This document shows, piece after piece, positions 1 to 11,366 of a stretch of 64,000 nt of DNA. The translations under genes and the position numbers were made by a program. The stretch comes from Rhynchosporium graminicola (Eukaryota; Ascomycota; Leotiomycetes; Helotiales; Ploettnerulaceae), in contig FJUW01000042.1 in the NCBI GenBank assembly GCA_900074885.1, forward strand, positions 648,015 to 712,014, in the 5' to 3' direction. Positions within the stretch are counted from its first letter, which is position 1. Every line of letters begins with the position of its first letter. The notes below the pieces were generated by a model. It did no database searches. It saw only the letters and a program-made list of their open reading frames with translations, and had not been told where the DNA came from.

Positions 1-1049
1 TGGCTTCTTAGTCCCAGGGGATCATTGTAAGACTGCAGCATGGTTGGCCATCCGAAAGTGCGGCTGAAGACGCACATCCATCCTTCAAAAATTCATAGTC
101 TCTCAAATTCACTCTCTCCGTTCACAAGACTCAGCAAACAATATAAGGCAAACAATACAGGTTACAGTTGAAGTATACTGGTTCGTTGAAGGAGGTGTAG
201 AAAATACGTATCAAACCTTGTCTTGTTCTTCCCCAAGTCTATTTGTACGACGCGAGAACAGCATCGCCAAGCGCCACACTCAAAATAGTAACTCCTTTGG
301 CGGCTCCTCCAACTCGGATCAGTGGGCACCTCAAATGAAGTTGTCCAGCTGAAGAAGCCCCAGAACCCTCCCATCAAAATAGATATAAAGCCAATGTCAA
401 TCTCAAATCCCCATAGGTCGGCCATCGCAGATGTCCTGTCTTCTAGCTTCGGTGGCCAAAATCGTAATTAGTTCCCCACAACGACAGGTTCCATTTTGCA
501 GGATTCTAGTTATGGAATGGTACCTGCCGTGTGCAGTAACTTAATCCTGTTCGAAACGACCCTCTTAGTGGCCTGCAGAAGCTTGGCCTCTCGTGGTGTC
601 CCCGGTTCAGGTATCCTGCTTTGATCTGAGGAGCTAGAGGTTTTTACACGATGTACCTTAATCAGTATCGGGCTAATTCAAAATCCAATCTTACAATAAA
701 GATGAACTGCAATTATATCGTGAGTGGCAGACGGCTGGCAAGGAGAACACGATTAGAACTTGCAATTCGTGGACACGATTCTAAACTTAGAGAGACTGAC
801 CTTGAGCTGGATGAACGAGTCACGAAGCTGTCGGGCAACGTTTTTAAGAATAGAAATTGTGGGCTAATAGTTACAGAGTACAAGACAACTACGTCTCTCA
901 ATCTAAATATAGGATCATAATGAAGTGCGTAGATCTTCATCTGGGACTATTCTTGTATCTGGTGATCGTAATACGGCATGATGCTAACCCACCACCATTA
1001 TCTGAAGCAAAGAGAGGCCAACAAGCACTCAAAGTAACGATGAAATATG
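1..1049. other. No supported gene; upstream region
   Basis: Only short frames on both strands without domain signatures or convincing splice structure. The right end is the promoter side of the small secreted protein gene that starts at 1217. Confidence 0.5.
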
Positions 1050-1056
1050 TATATAA
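1050..1056 (+). promoter_or_regulatory. TATA-like box upstream of the small secreted protein gene
   Basis: TATATAA lies about 160 nt before the ATG at 1217. It is followed by a pyrimidine-rich stretch and a CAACC-type repeat at about 1186-1202, ending in a good fungal start context (ACCAAAATGA). The placement fits a fungal core promoter with a 5' leader of roughly 100 nt. This is inferred from position only. Confidence 0.45.
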
Positions 1057-1216
1057 CCACGTCTCTGCTCGCTCCTGGTCTTTATTCCATCATCAGAATA
1101 CTGCATTAACAAAAATCTCATCCATAGACAAGTCCTCTACTCGAGATCCACATTTTCCACTTTTACATCTACAACTTCCACACTCAACCCAACCCAACCC
1201 AACGCAAACCACCAAA

Positions 1217-1688
1217 ATGAAGACCAACTTCCTGGTCTACATGACCGCCATCATGATCTCCACCAATGCCCTTGCCGCTCCCAGCACCATCGAGCATGCG
1301 ACCCGAGATGTTGCCGAGGTTTCTGGTGATCTTTCTATTTTGGCCGACAACTGTTTCCGTGAGCAAATGTTCTACTTAAGCACAACACTTCAAGCCTTCA
1401 GGGTTCGAGCGCTCCTCTCACTAGCATGTACTAATATGATTTATAGATAAAAGCATCTGCTCCAAGACCTGGTCCGGCAAAGGAGAGGGGTACTGCGATA
1501 AGCGCAAGTTCTCACACAGTATGTATAATCTGCTTCTTGATCTTCGGATCCAAACCCCCGGGACTTCCTACAATCTTGATCCGCAAACTTGATGCAGTTA
1601 TAGCTATATGTACTGACTAGAATTAGTGACTCGAGATGGATGTGGCTGGAATCCGTTGAAGCAGGCTGTCTGCTGCGTCAAGCCATAG
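1217..1688 (+). CDS. Small cysteine-rich secreted protein, 3 exons, 91 aa
   Basis: Exons 1217-1358, 1447-1518 and 1627-1688 give 91 aa. Introns are GTGAGC...TAG (88 nt) and GTATGT...TAG (108 nt), both phase 1, with branch-like tactaat and tactgac near the 3' ends. Residues 1-21 are a signal peptide (hydrophobic core FLVYMTAIMIS, cleavage near ALA-AP). A short acidic propeptide-like part follows, then six cysteines at 46, 52, 64, 77, 87 and 88, so the spacing is C-x5-C-x11-C-x12-C-x9-CC. An even cysteine number and a terminal CC suggest three disulphides, as in secreted defensin-like or effector-like proteins. I do not recognise the family. The role (effector, antimicrobial or signalling) is not shown by the sequence. 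The splice model is well supported because both junctions restore one frame and bring all cysteines into it. Confidence 0.75.
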
Positions 1689-2437
1689 ATCAGCTTTGGA
1701 ATCCTGGCCTGCGCCGTGAGCTATGTGTCGACGACGAACGGCTATAGCGTGATCTTCCAGTTGGTTTGATGAAGGTTGGTTTTCTTGACTTGGGTTTGTT
1801 TCAGTTTTCTATGCTTTGAGTTATGAAGGGCGCAAGAGGAAGATGGATACTCCACATTTGTTATGGTTACGATCTTAAAAGTTGAATGGAGGAGAAATTT
1901 TTTTTTAACAGCACACTCTCGTCCGTCTGCCATAAATAATTATGCTCGAAGAGCTTTTTATCAACTGCCTTGTGTTGTTCAATGATTGACATGATCACCT
2001 GGATATTTCGCAGCCGCAAGAATCAGACGCCAAATCAGGAGAAATAGCAGTGGCAGTGACATGCAGAATTTCAAATTTAAATTTTTTGTTATAAAGGTCG
2101 CCGCTTGAACCGCGCTATTGAAGTCGAAGATAACTAACTCATTTGCCTTTGGCCTGCATAGTCGGTAACTTTCTGCTTAAGCCTCGCTTCAATAACAACG
2201 GAATTGAAACAACAACGAAGAGGCTTTTCTCAAAGCTTTCTGGCAAAATTTTTACATTAAAGCCTACAATTTCCATTTCAATTAGAGAGATCGTTGACTC
2301 TTCAGTCAATGCATCCATCTTCTTCACACTTTGTGACTATTAAAGATCCTACTAAGGAAATCTGCAAAAGCTGTGCGGATGGTGGGGAAGTCTCCACAAT
2401 CTCGCACTCGAATTCCAAAAATGTGCAAAAAGTTTTT
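1689..2437. other. No supported gene
   Basis: AT-rich with only short overlapping frames on both strands. Probably the 3' region of the upstream gene plus spacer. Confidence 0.45.
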
Positions 2438-2573
2438 GCAACCGCCGTGAATCGAACACGAACCTCCACCTTGCTTGACTCACTGTCTGGAAGGGCTATT
2501 GAGTTATTAGTGACATTCAGAGGGCTGAATCGAGTAACACTTACTGGAATCCTAACCATTGGACCACGGAAGC
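2438..2573 (-). other. tRNA-like Pol III element (degenerate tRNA or SINE head)
   Basis: On the minus strand, box A TGGTCCAATGG (2556-2566) matches the TRGYNNARNGG consensus exactly. The box B core GTTCGATTC (2449-2457) sits in a T-arm-like hairpin CGTG-TTCGATT-CACG. Candidate acceptor strands GCTTCCG and CGGTTGC pair at 5 of 7 positions. A run of five T (2427-2431) follows, as a Pol III terminator should. Boxes A and B are about 100 nt apart, so there is either a long intron of about 60 nt or extra sequence. No convincing anticodon arm is visible. A decayed intron-containing tRNA and the tRNA-derived head of a SINE are both possible. A long minus-strand frame overlapping it has no ATG and is judged a shadow. 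Confidence 0.5.
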
Positions 2574-3711
2574 TAGTGATCTTCATGTTCGGCTTCAAGT
2601 ATTTGACTACAAGATCAAGCAGAATTTGAGCATCGTGACAGAACATCGCCGGGCCTTGGTTGTTGCGACACAGTTTCTTGATAAACACTTGACTAGACTT
2701 AGATATGCTGACAGCTTGCTCCTTTGAGGCATAATTTCTATGTAGCAGACAGATGTCCACCTTGGCAGGCTTGTGAATGTACTCTCCATGACACAGTCCG
2801 ACTCTGGTCACTTAAGAATCACTTTTCTAGGGGCAATCCATCTGAATGTTCGCGTGAACCATACTTTCATGGCTGGCTATTGACCACAGAAAAGATCAAT
2901 GGAATGCTTTCCTCAATGCACTTTGTTTGATATTATGTAGTGTGCTTAATATTGTTCCTGGAGACCAGATGCGTAATCTTCAATTTCAACGAATAAGAGC
3001 CTTGGCGCTCAACTGATTCATCCTCCTTTGCGGGTATTCCCAGCAAGCAATACCAAAAGAATATGGAAAGGCGAAATGAGAATAGTCAATAAGCGGTATC
3101 ATCACCTATCTTTCAATATCAGTTGTATTGATACCGCAATATTTATCTTATCCTAAGTTATATGAGAGACTATTTTCATGTGGAGATCAAATCGATTGGT
3201 AAGGTGTTTCTGTGTCCCAGGATCCAGGACTTGAACAGAGTTGACATGGCTGGGTATACGGGAAGCTAGAGAGAGTAAGGTCACAGCCTATTGTACCTCT
3301 GGTGTATCTGAGTTCTTTGTTGTTGGATCATGCATTGTTGGTAGACATCGTCTGTGAGAACAGTTGTACTTATTTCTAGATAATCGCGCTGTCAAGAGTC
3401 ATCTCAGAAGTCCGGGAGCCTCTTATACACGTCAAATGGAGTTCCTTGTAGTGACAACTGCGCGCGTGAATAGCCTTCAAAGACTGTCATTCGTTTCAAG
3501 AGCACGGTAATCCATCTTTGCGTTTGGTTGAATTCATTCGTTATCTTGTCATGGTCCTCGTGAGTTGCTGAGATACCATCAAAGAAGCTGAAGAAAGAAG
3601 TACAGTCCCAACCACGGCGTGGAAAAAGAAGAATTGTATACAATCCAGCCCAGCGATTGCCCACCCCGCTCACCACATGGAGCCAATGTATCTACAAATT
3701 CCCCGACCATC
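2574..3711. other. No supported gene
   Basis: Only short frames. A minus-strand frame at 3404-3676 lies just downstream of the stop of the next gene but has no splice path into it that I can support. Confidence 0.4.
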
Positions 3712-4225
3712 TTAGACAGCTGATGCTAAAACGCGCGGCCTTGTGTATCTTGCGGGCTTCACAATGTATACCATTCTGAAGTGTCCGCCTCCCGTCAATC
3801 CTGACCAATTCCTATGAAGCCACACCTTCCACGGCAGCACCATAGTTCCCGTCACTCGCACGAATTTGATTCTTCCCAGGTATAAGCCGTGGGGCCACTC
3901 AGCACGGTAGTTGGTTGTCAAGCCGGCGAAGTCTGGGATCAAGAAGCTGCTGAGCTTATCTGCATACATGGTGATTAGTGAGTGGTCTTTACGCGATGCT
4001 TTGGAGGCAGATCAGAAGAATTTCGGAAGGGTAGTGGCAGAACACCGTGTCATTGCTCTTGTTCCTTATGGACTGTGATAACTTACCGTTGTCAAGATCA
4101 TCGGAGAGCTCTGACCAGCGCTTGTAGCTGAAGGTGTCGGTATCCGGGTAGTAAACAACCTGAACAGGATCGCGCCGGGTGTAGCCCTTCTTGCCGAAGT
4201 CTCGGATTCTTCTGAGTTGTTCCAT
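3712..4225 (-). CDS. Hypothetical protein, 2 exons, 128 aa
   Basis: Exon 1 is 4087-4225 (ATG at 4225) and exon 2 is 3712-3959. The intron (127 nt) starts GTAAGT and ends ATGCAG, phase 1. The joined protein is 128 aa, basic and rich in aromatic residues, with a Tyr/Asp-rich N-terminal part (PVQVVYYPDTDTFSYKRW) and a Trp-rich C-terminal part (PWKVWLHRNWSGLTGGG). No signal peptide or membrane segment is visible, and I do not recognise the family. Exons of matching character on both sides and a clean splice make a real gene likely. The exact 3' splice site is the weakest point. It is transcribed in the same direction as the next three minus-strand genes to the right. Confidence 0.55.
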
Positions 4226-4759
4226 GGCTTCTGAATGCTTACAGCGATTGGATGAGAGTTTTAGTTGTTGTGGGAGGATGCGAATATTGGATATAAGCTC
4301 CTTGTGAAGAGAGCCTTTGGGTTGTTGTTGCTGACGAGGGATTGCACCACGGGAATTTATGGCCCACCTTTGCCTGATCTCGGAACGGCGCTAAGGAAGG
4401 TGATAACAACACAACTCTTTACACACAGATGAGTTTGATTGCAGGCGTTAAGGTACTTTACACCTTGCGCACTTATCAACTCAACTACCGTTAAATAATG
4501 GAAATGCCCATGGGTCACACAATATAAATTGCACTGCAAATGAAGGGCATTTACTTGTTGACGTCAACAAATTATGGAAGAAAGACCTCGAAAGCTTTGA
4601 TTGCCTTTTATATTTGCCCTCCATCATCTAATACTGTTCACAATTCTTCAACTGGTCACTTTCGCAATCGTATCTTTTGACTGCCAGACCACCTTAGCGC
4701 CTCGAAGCGACAGTCACTCTCAGCCAATCGCTTCGAGACCATAACAAACCAGCCCCAGC
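4226..4759. other. Intergenic spacer
   Basis: No frame with recognisable coding character. It contains the promoter side of the 3712-4225 gene and the 3' flank of the gene at 4760-5713. Confidence 0.45.
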
Positions 4760-5713
4760 CTAAAGCCCTCGAATAAAACATTCCTTCCACTGCCTCTGCC
4801 CCATATTCCTAGCCATCCAGACCCAAGGAGGTATATCGACCTCTTTCTTTGTAACCTTTGTCGTCTTCCCATCACAACTCCGCGAGAACAATGTCATAGT
4901 CTTCTTCCATCTCGGCAACTCCACAATGGTCATGCGCCCATCAACGAGTAGTGGTGGGAGATCGATTTGCATTTCGACCATGGTATTTTCGGAGTTGCGA
5001 TTGGGGTGCAGAAGTGCGCGGCGTACGAGGCTGAATTTATCGCTGCCTGTGTCGTAGACGAGTTCAAGGGGTGAGGTGGGAGGATCGAGTTTTGGCTGTG
5101 CAAATCGCGCAAGCTGAACTTGATGATCTTGAGGATCCGGGGTGGGAGGAGGGCATACATTGTCCATTACTGGGTGATCAGGGCCATGTACGGCTGTCGT
5201 ACGGTCGCGAGCTGTCTTCAGGTACGAGGGTCTCGGAGGTTGACGCGTCGCAGCTGGAAGCCAACTTCGATCTGGTTGGGGTTGGTAGCTAGGGAACTCG
5301 TATGGCGGCTCAACTGGAGACTTCGAGTTCCGAGAGGCCCAGGACGAATATACCCTTGCGGAAGAGGGGACCGAGGAATCTGGAGTGGCCATTTTGACTG
5401 CGCTATCTCGGAAAGCAGAACGAAGTCTCGGGCAAGATTTTGGTCGAGGAGGTAGCAGAAGGGTGGAATCGACTTTCGATATGGTATCTTCTGCTGCAAG
5501 TATTGGTGACAATGGCTTCACTACCGGTATTGCTTCGAAATTGATCTTGTATCCACGCAGGGACGCAAGTGATTGACGCTGTTTGATACCAATTCGGGGT
5601 GAAAACGACGTCTGCTTTGGAATCGAGCTGTGCGACGCGGTTCTTTTTGACTGATCTCTTGATCTCGCGATATTCTTCGCATCGTCGTCTGCTTGAAACA
5701 TAGTAGACCACAT
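4760..5713 (-). CDS. Hypothetical proline-rich protein, about 317 aa
   Basis: One uninterrupted frame. The first ATG is at 5713 (MWSTMFQADDD...), a second in-frame ATG is at 5701, and the frame continues upstream only from a TTG. The N-terminal third is Ser/Lys/Arg-rich. The middle is rich in proline and aromatic residues with several PP pairs (for example SPVEPPYEFPSYQP), so it is probably disordered. The C-terminal 90 residues look folded, with alternating hydrophobic stretches (MTIVELPRWKKTMTLFSR) and a Trp-rich end (PPWVWMARNMGQRQW). No catalytic motif, signal peptide or membrane segment is visible. Lineage-specific proteins of this type are common in Pezizomycotina. Function unknown. Confidence 0.6.
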   Translation of the reverse strand: MWSTMFQADDDAKNIARSRDQSKRTASHSSIPKQTSFSPRIGIKQRQSLASLRGYKINFEAIPVVKPLSPILAAEDTISKVDSTLLLPPRPKSCPRLRSAFRDSAVKMATPDSSVPSSARVYSSWASRNSKSPVEPPYEFPSYQPQPDRSWLPAATRQPPRPSYLKTARDRTTAVHGPDHPVMDNVCPPPTPDPQDHQVQLARFAQPKLDPPTSPLELVYDTGSDKFSLVRRALLHPNRNSENTMVEMQIDLPPLLVDGRMTIVELPRWKKTMTLFSRSCDGKTTKVTKKEVDIPPWVWMARNMGQRQWKECFIRGL

Positions 5714-5964
5714 TGTGATGAATATTACAGGAGCTTTAACACCCTTCACTCTCAAAGTTCGCGTGAATCATGTTCAAGGTATCTCGGTTTTCGATTGAGC
5801 GGCATAAACCTGCTAGGCGGTGACCACAAGGCTCAACAAGCGATTGGCAGGATGACCACATAACAAACTGCAAAGGTGAATCGAAGCCGGAAAAACAATC
5901 ACTCATCCCGCAAAGTACCCACCAATTTAGGGGAGATTTGTAGAGCAGTTACAATGCATTGAGC

Positions 5965-7097
5965 TTAGCCTGATTTGCTCCGTCTTGCTGGTCCCCAACT
6001 CCAGATGTTCAGACCGACCTTCCAGCCAGACTTGACTGGGAGACCAGCATGCCATGTTTCCTCATATCCTCGTCCATCGGGCCTCAAGTTTTCCCAAAAC
6101 ACAGCATTGCCTTTCTTGGGTTTGAAAGTGACACCCAGCCTTCGCTTCTTTTCATTTGCATCTTTATTGTCCTCCTCACATTCCAGGAACTCGCACCATT
6201 TCCCATCCGCAACATTCGGCATTATTATTCTCGGAAATTCGGTGCCACCACCCTCACACTCTGCATCTACCTAAATTGGTGTTTCCGAGTCAGTCTGTGA
6301 AGTAAATTTGTCCGTAGATATCTTCCGAAGCTTCTAAAGAATCCTCCAGGTGCTGCAGCCTTTGCGTGGAGAGTAGTAGTAATGGATGGTCCTTTCACAG
6401 AGGGCGGACTTACATATACCATGAACGTACTCACTCTGTCAGCATCTCGGCTCGCACCACTCCAATCATAATGATGGGTGTAGTGACCTCCGACCCCGTA
6501 TCTTTGAGACCTCAATCTCTCAATGTGAAGATCGGGTCGCCATCCTTGAAAGCCTCTCGCCCTGTGCTCGATGCAGCGAATGATATCATCCCTATCAAGC
6601 AGGGCAACTTCCGAGTGTCGAACATTCGTCTTGATCGACCTCTCGGCTCCACTTGTTACAGTCGAAGGCTTGTACTTCTCTTCGCTAAATAGGGTTCAAA
6701 ATTAGTCACGTGTTTCATGCTTGTACTTGATATCCGAGGCAGGACTAACCCCGATTTGGAATTCATATTGGACGTACCTGGTTCTTAAGAGATGCGCAGA
6801 TTCATCTGAACTGAGGAAGTTTTGAATGTAGATTACCAGTGGTTCTAGAGACAGAATGTGGGTTTTGTAGTTGTGAGGGGGGCATTCCAGGGGCTCGTTT
6901 GCAGCGATGAATGAGCCGTTGAATTGAAAATCGCTTTTCGAAGGTTTGTGGGATGTGCCGAACAAAATATTTGAGACAGGCAACAAGACGAAGAAGAACA
7001 GAGGGAGGAGAGCAGCGATGTAACCGAACATTGTTACTTGGCATGTAACAAAGTCTTCGAGGTGTTGGTCGTCGTGTTCGGATGCTGAAGACTGCAT
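5965..7097 (-). CDS. Prolyl 4-hydroxylase-like Fe(II)/2-oxoglutarate dioxygenase
   Basis: Exons 6778-7097, 6414-6684 and 5965-6270 give 298 aa; introns of 93 nt (GTACGT...TTTAG) and 143 nt (GTAAGT...TTTAG). A hydrophobic anchor (FGYIAALLPLFFFVLLPVS) lies at residues 24-42. An alternative start at 7031 would begin directly at this anchor (276 aa). The catalytic domain has the full iron and cosubstrate set: His178-x-Asp180 in GGHYTHHYDW, distal His271 in EETWHAGLPV, and the 2-oxoglutarate Lys281 in KSGWKVGLNIWSW. The segment EVALLDRDDIIRCIEHRA fits the P4H alpha-subunit-like family of fungi. Such enzymes hydroxylate proline in target proteins using O2 and 2-oxoglutarate. The anchor suggests the ER or another endomembrane. 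The substrate is unknown. Confidence 0.9.
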
Positions 7098-8392
7098 CTG
7101 GTGTGCCGCTCCTGATCTTGGAACAGAATTGTCACGTGAGGGCTAGGCGGCATTAACTCCCGTCAAGACAAGCTCTATTAGACGAAAGCTGACACAAACC
7201 CCCTCTGCATAGATCAGGAAGGTTTTCAGAGAACTTCGGACACTGTACACGAGTTGAGAGCCTCCGCCTGACCATCGGGCTGTTACTATTCCCTGATGCT
7301 CCGAGGTCTTCTTTAAGTTGTCTGCCACTCGTTGGGGCGATGCCAATCAGCTGAGTCACCGCTCGACATGTCTCATACGCAGTTAAGCTCTATCTTGTCT
7401 CCGGGCGGATACATCAAAGAATCTATAAGCAGTCCAAAGCCTTAGTTTGGAATATGGGGTAATAAAGCGGTGGTGGACAGAAAGGCTAAACATCCTAAAA
7501 CGATTCGTGCTGTTCAGACGCGAGAGTATCTAATCAATCTTGAAGTAGTCTGAGGGGGCAAATTGTAGGAAGCCGAAAAAAGCAACATCAACGACACACG
7601 TTCAAGACGAGAGCAAATTTGGCTTTTGCAAAGGGAATTCATCGATGATTGGGACTTTGTAACTAATTAGTGAGAGGGTTTCAATCGGTTTAAAGTGACA
7701 ATTGCAGCTAGAACTATATCATCTGTACCAGTTTGCATATCGGTAGGACTCAGGAGGCAAAGAAAGTAGAATAGTCAGATTAACTCTCGGAACCGCTGGA
7801 TGAAGGGCTCCCTCCAAAGTTCAAGTGTATGTCTGAAATCTGATGCGGTCCTCGAGGAGTAAAGAAGTATTTTTTTTGCTCTTCGTAGCCTCATGATGTC
7901 CAGGTTGAATGCGACTTAAGCCCCAAGAATAATACCGATAGCCTTTACAACCACATCGGAGTTCAAACGTGTGATTCCTTTCTCTAAGCGACCTGTTCGG
8001 CTCCTTTGGGCTAGCCATCTCTTTATTTTCAGGGAGACACGCGCCGTATATCGTTCGTCCAAAATTGGTAACGCTGCCAGAACAATGGCATCAGGAGGGC
8101 ATTGATTAAATTATTAAGAGCCGAGAATAAGCGGAACATGGTCTGACGTATCGTCTCATGCTACATGTAAGAATACATGGATGGAGAGGCTATGTCATAT
8201 TTTTGGAGAGGAGAGATCGATTTAACTCCTCATGCGCTTCGTCAAGGCAGTACACAAAGTCAAAATCCTCAAGACAGTAAATCAAAACAGCAAAAAACTT
8301 CATATACATATATATATATATATTGCAACGCTGATGCTCTCCCACGTGAGTGCCCAAGCAGAGCTCTCAGGTTCGCGGACCCGCCGTCCCTA
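7098..8392. other. Intergenic spacer with a short TA repeat
   Basis: About 1.3 kb without a supportable gene between the dioxygenase start and the glutaminase stop. A (TA)n tract lies at about 8307-8323. Short frames on both strands have no family signature. Confidence 0.45.
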
Positions 8393-11366
8393 TCAAAAGG
8401 CCGCAGTCGATGCACCCCCCAAAGCCAACAGTGCAAAATGACCACCCACGACTATCTGGATGTCAGCGATCTTGTACAAGATACATCGAGAGTAGGCAAG
8501 AAGAGTGTTCCCTAGTGAAACTTACCAGGTCTGGCAATAAAAGGACCATTTGCAAAGCTACTACGAGTCAGTCTCATCTTCCGAGGCTTATGAAGTCTTT
8601 ACTTACTCTCCTGTCTGCGTGTTGTAGAGGTCCGAGAAAGCTCGATTTGTCGGTGTAGTGTTAATCCAATTCGCAAGTTTGGATATAAACATGCTCTTTG
8701 TAGACGGAGTGGAGATGGCTGCTACCCACATCTCCCAATCGGCTTTTTGTTGTAAGCATCATGATAAGTCACAGGGAAATGACACAAACTTACATTTGGT
8801 GAAGACATTCCTAGTATCGAGAGGGACGCCATATGTCTGAGCAACGGAGGGATAGAATGTTGACTGCATGGAGTAGATGGATGTTGGGACGAGGTTCAGA
8901 CCCAGAAGAGCGTCACCATAAAGATTATATAGCAGACCTGAGAATGTCAGTTTTTTAATACAAATCTAAACCAACTCTAGACTCGAACACATACCATGAG
9001 ATTGCGGATCCTGGTACGCAAGATTCGTATGCGGTGGAGCGGCCTTAACCACAGCCAGGTCCTGCCACTTGGCAATGTAATCGTGGGCGATATCTGTGTA
9101 AGTCTTTGCATCGGCCAGATTTCCAATTTTCCTCGCTACAACAGACATGGCCTCGATTGCGATGATGCCTTTCAAAGCAAGGTTCGTCTGATTGGCAAGC
9201 TGCCCCTGAAAATCATCTGTCGATAATTGATACGCTGGTATCAAAGCTTCTTGGACAAGATAACCTGTCCATTGTTTGAGAATCTTGTAGTGCTGTGAAA
9301 GATAAGCTGTGTCGCCAGTACGTTGGACGTATGCGAGGGTTGCGATGATCATGTTGCCGCATTCTTCAAGTGGCATCGGCTCTAGATAGATGCATTAGAA
9401 GCTGTAATGATGGTATACAACAAGACCACCCCGAGGTACTACTCACCTCCATCACCCGTGGGGTGGCCGATAGCACGAGGATAATTGGCACCAAGATCAT
9501 GTAGAGAGTAGGTCTGCGGGAAGCGCCCAGCTTCTTGATTCTCATATAGAGGATCTAGCATGTACTTGACCAAAGAAGGATTTGAGTAGAGGAAAATTGG
9601 CATGGTTGGAAACAAGACGTCGACTGTTTGAGTGTTCCCGTCCGAGCTGATCTCTTTGAGGAATAGATAGGGCTTGGCTGGCGTTCCACAAAGTTGCACG
9701 GCGCCAAAGGCTTGCCTAGCTGAGAGGGAGGTAATAGTGAGGTAATCTTGACCTCCAGTTTTCAGGGAGTCGACAGCTATCTTGTGATCAAGTGCTCCGG
9801 TGTTGCTAGGCCAGTCTTTATGGAAGTAATTGACCTTCAGTCTAGTCAGCATCATGATTATAACATTAAGGCGAAGCCAGCGTACCATGCCCAAGTCTGT
9901 ACTCCAATAGCTAGTCCACAAAGAAGTCAGAGAGGCGAGTCCGTTAGCACCATTGAAGTAAATTGCATTTTTCTGAGCATGCACGATGGTGTAAAGAGTT
10001 GAGACTGGAGTATTTCCGACACTACCGAGAGCATTTGAGAAAGCAAAGACAGGCCACCGCGAGCTAATAGCGCGGTACTCTGTGTCTTGAGTGTCGGGTA
10101 GAACACTGTTGCTCAAGAAAATGGACCTGACTGTTTGATCAGACCCTGATTGGTAGCTCATGGAGGGAGTAGATGCGGTGGACCCTATGACTTCAATATC
10201 AGTAGCAATTTCAAAGCGAACACAGGCAAACATCGAAATCTTTTCAATTCTAGCATGTCGAATCTGGTTCTCATTGATATCGTATGGGGTCATGAGGGAG
10301 GATGTTCCTTACAATACCAATTCCCCCAATGCGCGGCATCATCTGGATAGTCAGCATTGAATTCGCTCTCGGTTCGTTGAAAAGATTTGTGACTCGCAAC
10401 TCCATTCTGCACAGAGTAGCTGGTAACAATCAGCAAAAATCTTCTGCGAGCTTTTGTGTTCTCGTACCTCCAAGCCACAGGCTCCTGGTTATGAGTGGGA
10501 TTGACCCATTCTGCGAAGTTGTCAGTCAGAATAGAAAGGTTGGAAGCCTGGTTCTGATAGCTTTGACGTACCAGCAGAAGTATCCGCGTATAACTGCACA
10601 TCATGGTTGGCTCCGTCTCGAGAGCTCACGGTCACTGATAAGTACGTTCCGATTATTGATTGACGCTTAATATCCTTCGGAGTAAGCGGAGACAAGAATG
10701 TCACATTCATAGTAACTTTTCCTCCGGTGTTGAGGATGAAAGTAGATCGTTGCGAGGTATACTCGAATGAATCCTGGGTGACAAGTGTTGGCGTCCAGCC
10801 ATTGACAGAAGCGGCTCCCATCCAGGTGTATGCTTCTCCGTCAACTTTGATGAAGCCTGCCCAACCCGTGACGGCGCCGTTTCTAGCAGCTACAGGTCCC
10901 GGCTGAGGCCCACTGCATTGCATAGTTAGATACTTTCAGATTTTGACAGCAATTACTCACGCCCAGAACCGCCTGTGATAGTATCAGCTCTATCTTGAAT
11001 GTTCTGGAGGGAGTAATTTACGGCCATGACCCGGCAAGATTGCCACCGCTTCCTCCATCACTACCGACCTCGAGCCACTAGATAATGGGTTAGTTAGCGA
11101 TGAGAATATGGGAATTGTATGGAAAAATGTGATAAAGCACGTTTTGATCATATTTGAGACATCTAGAAAAGCAAACTCTGGGCTCCCTCATTGACCTACT
11201 GTACTCATGTAAGGACTTTTTACTGAAGTTGTCAGACAAATATCGGCTTAAGTTAAGTGATCATACCTGCAAGAGGAATTGCTGGTGGACGAGCTGGGCT
11301 GAAAGTCGAACCCCAGGTGCAGGTTGTTAGAGCGCCCAGGAGAATTAGAAAGAAAGGATGTCTCAT
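8393..11366 (-). CDS. gtaA-like: Secreted glutaminase (GtaA type), 14 exons, 709 aa
   Basis: Exons: 11267-11366, 11200-11222 (23 nt), 11022-11077, 10961-10972 (12 nt), 10572-10912, 10468-10510, 10313-10419, 9886-10184, 9447-9834, 8995-9381, 8794-8937, 8607-8742, 8526-8560, 8393-8451. They sum to 2130 nt (709 aa plus stop). All introns are GT-AG, 44-128 nt. The N-terminus is a signal peptide (MRHPFFLILLGALTTCTWG). Family hallmarks run in order: VKSPYMSTWL, NLAGSWPRFWA, VTGWAGFIKVDG, TYSLHDLGANYPRAIGHPTG, MPLEECGNMIIATLAYV, NLYGDALLGLNLVP and DWEMWVAAIS. This is the fungal extracellular glutaminase family (DUF4965/DUF5127/DUF1793 architecture), which hydrolyses L-glutamine to glutamate and ammonia outside the cell. 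Length is close to the usual 690 or so. The 12- and 23-nt exons rest on frame closure and family consensus. Confidence 0.9.

Noticed and set aside
857..1450. 197-codon plus-strand frame overlapping the small secreted protein
   Set aside because: Its head has no ATG in good context and the informative part starts only at the internal ATG 1217; the true gene is spliced and leaves this frame after 1358.
2302..2811. 169-codon minus-strand frame
   Set aside because: It begins with GTG, has no nearby ATG, and runs through the tRNA-like element, so it is not a credible gene.
9748..10002. Plus-strand frame inside the glutaminase
   Set aside because: It is antisense to well-supported coding exons and has no family signature; judged a shadow.
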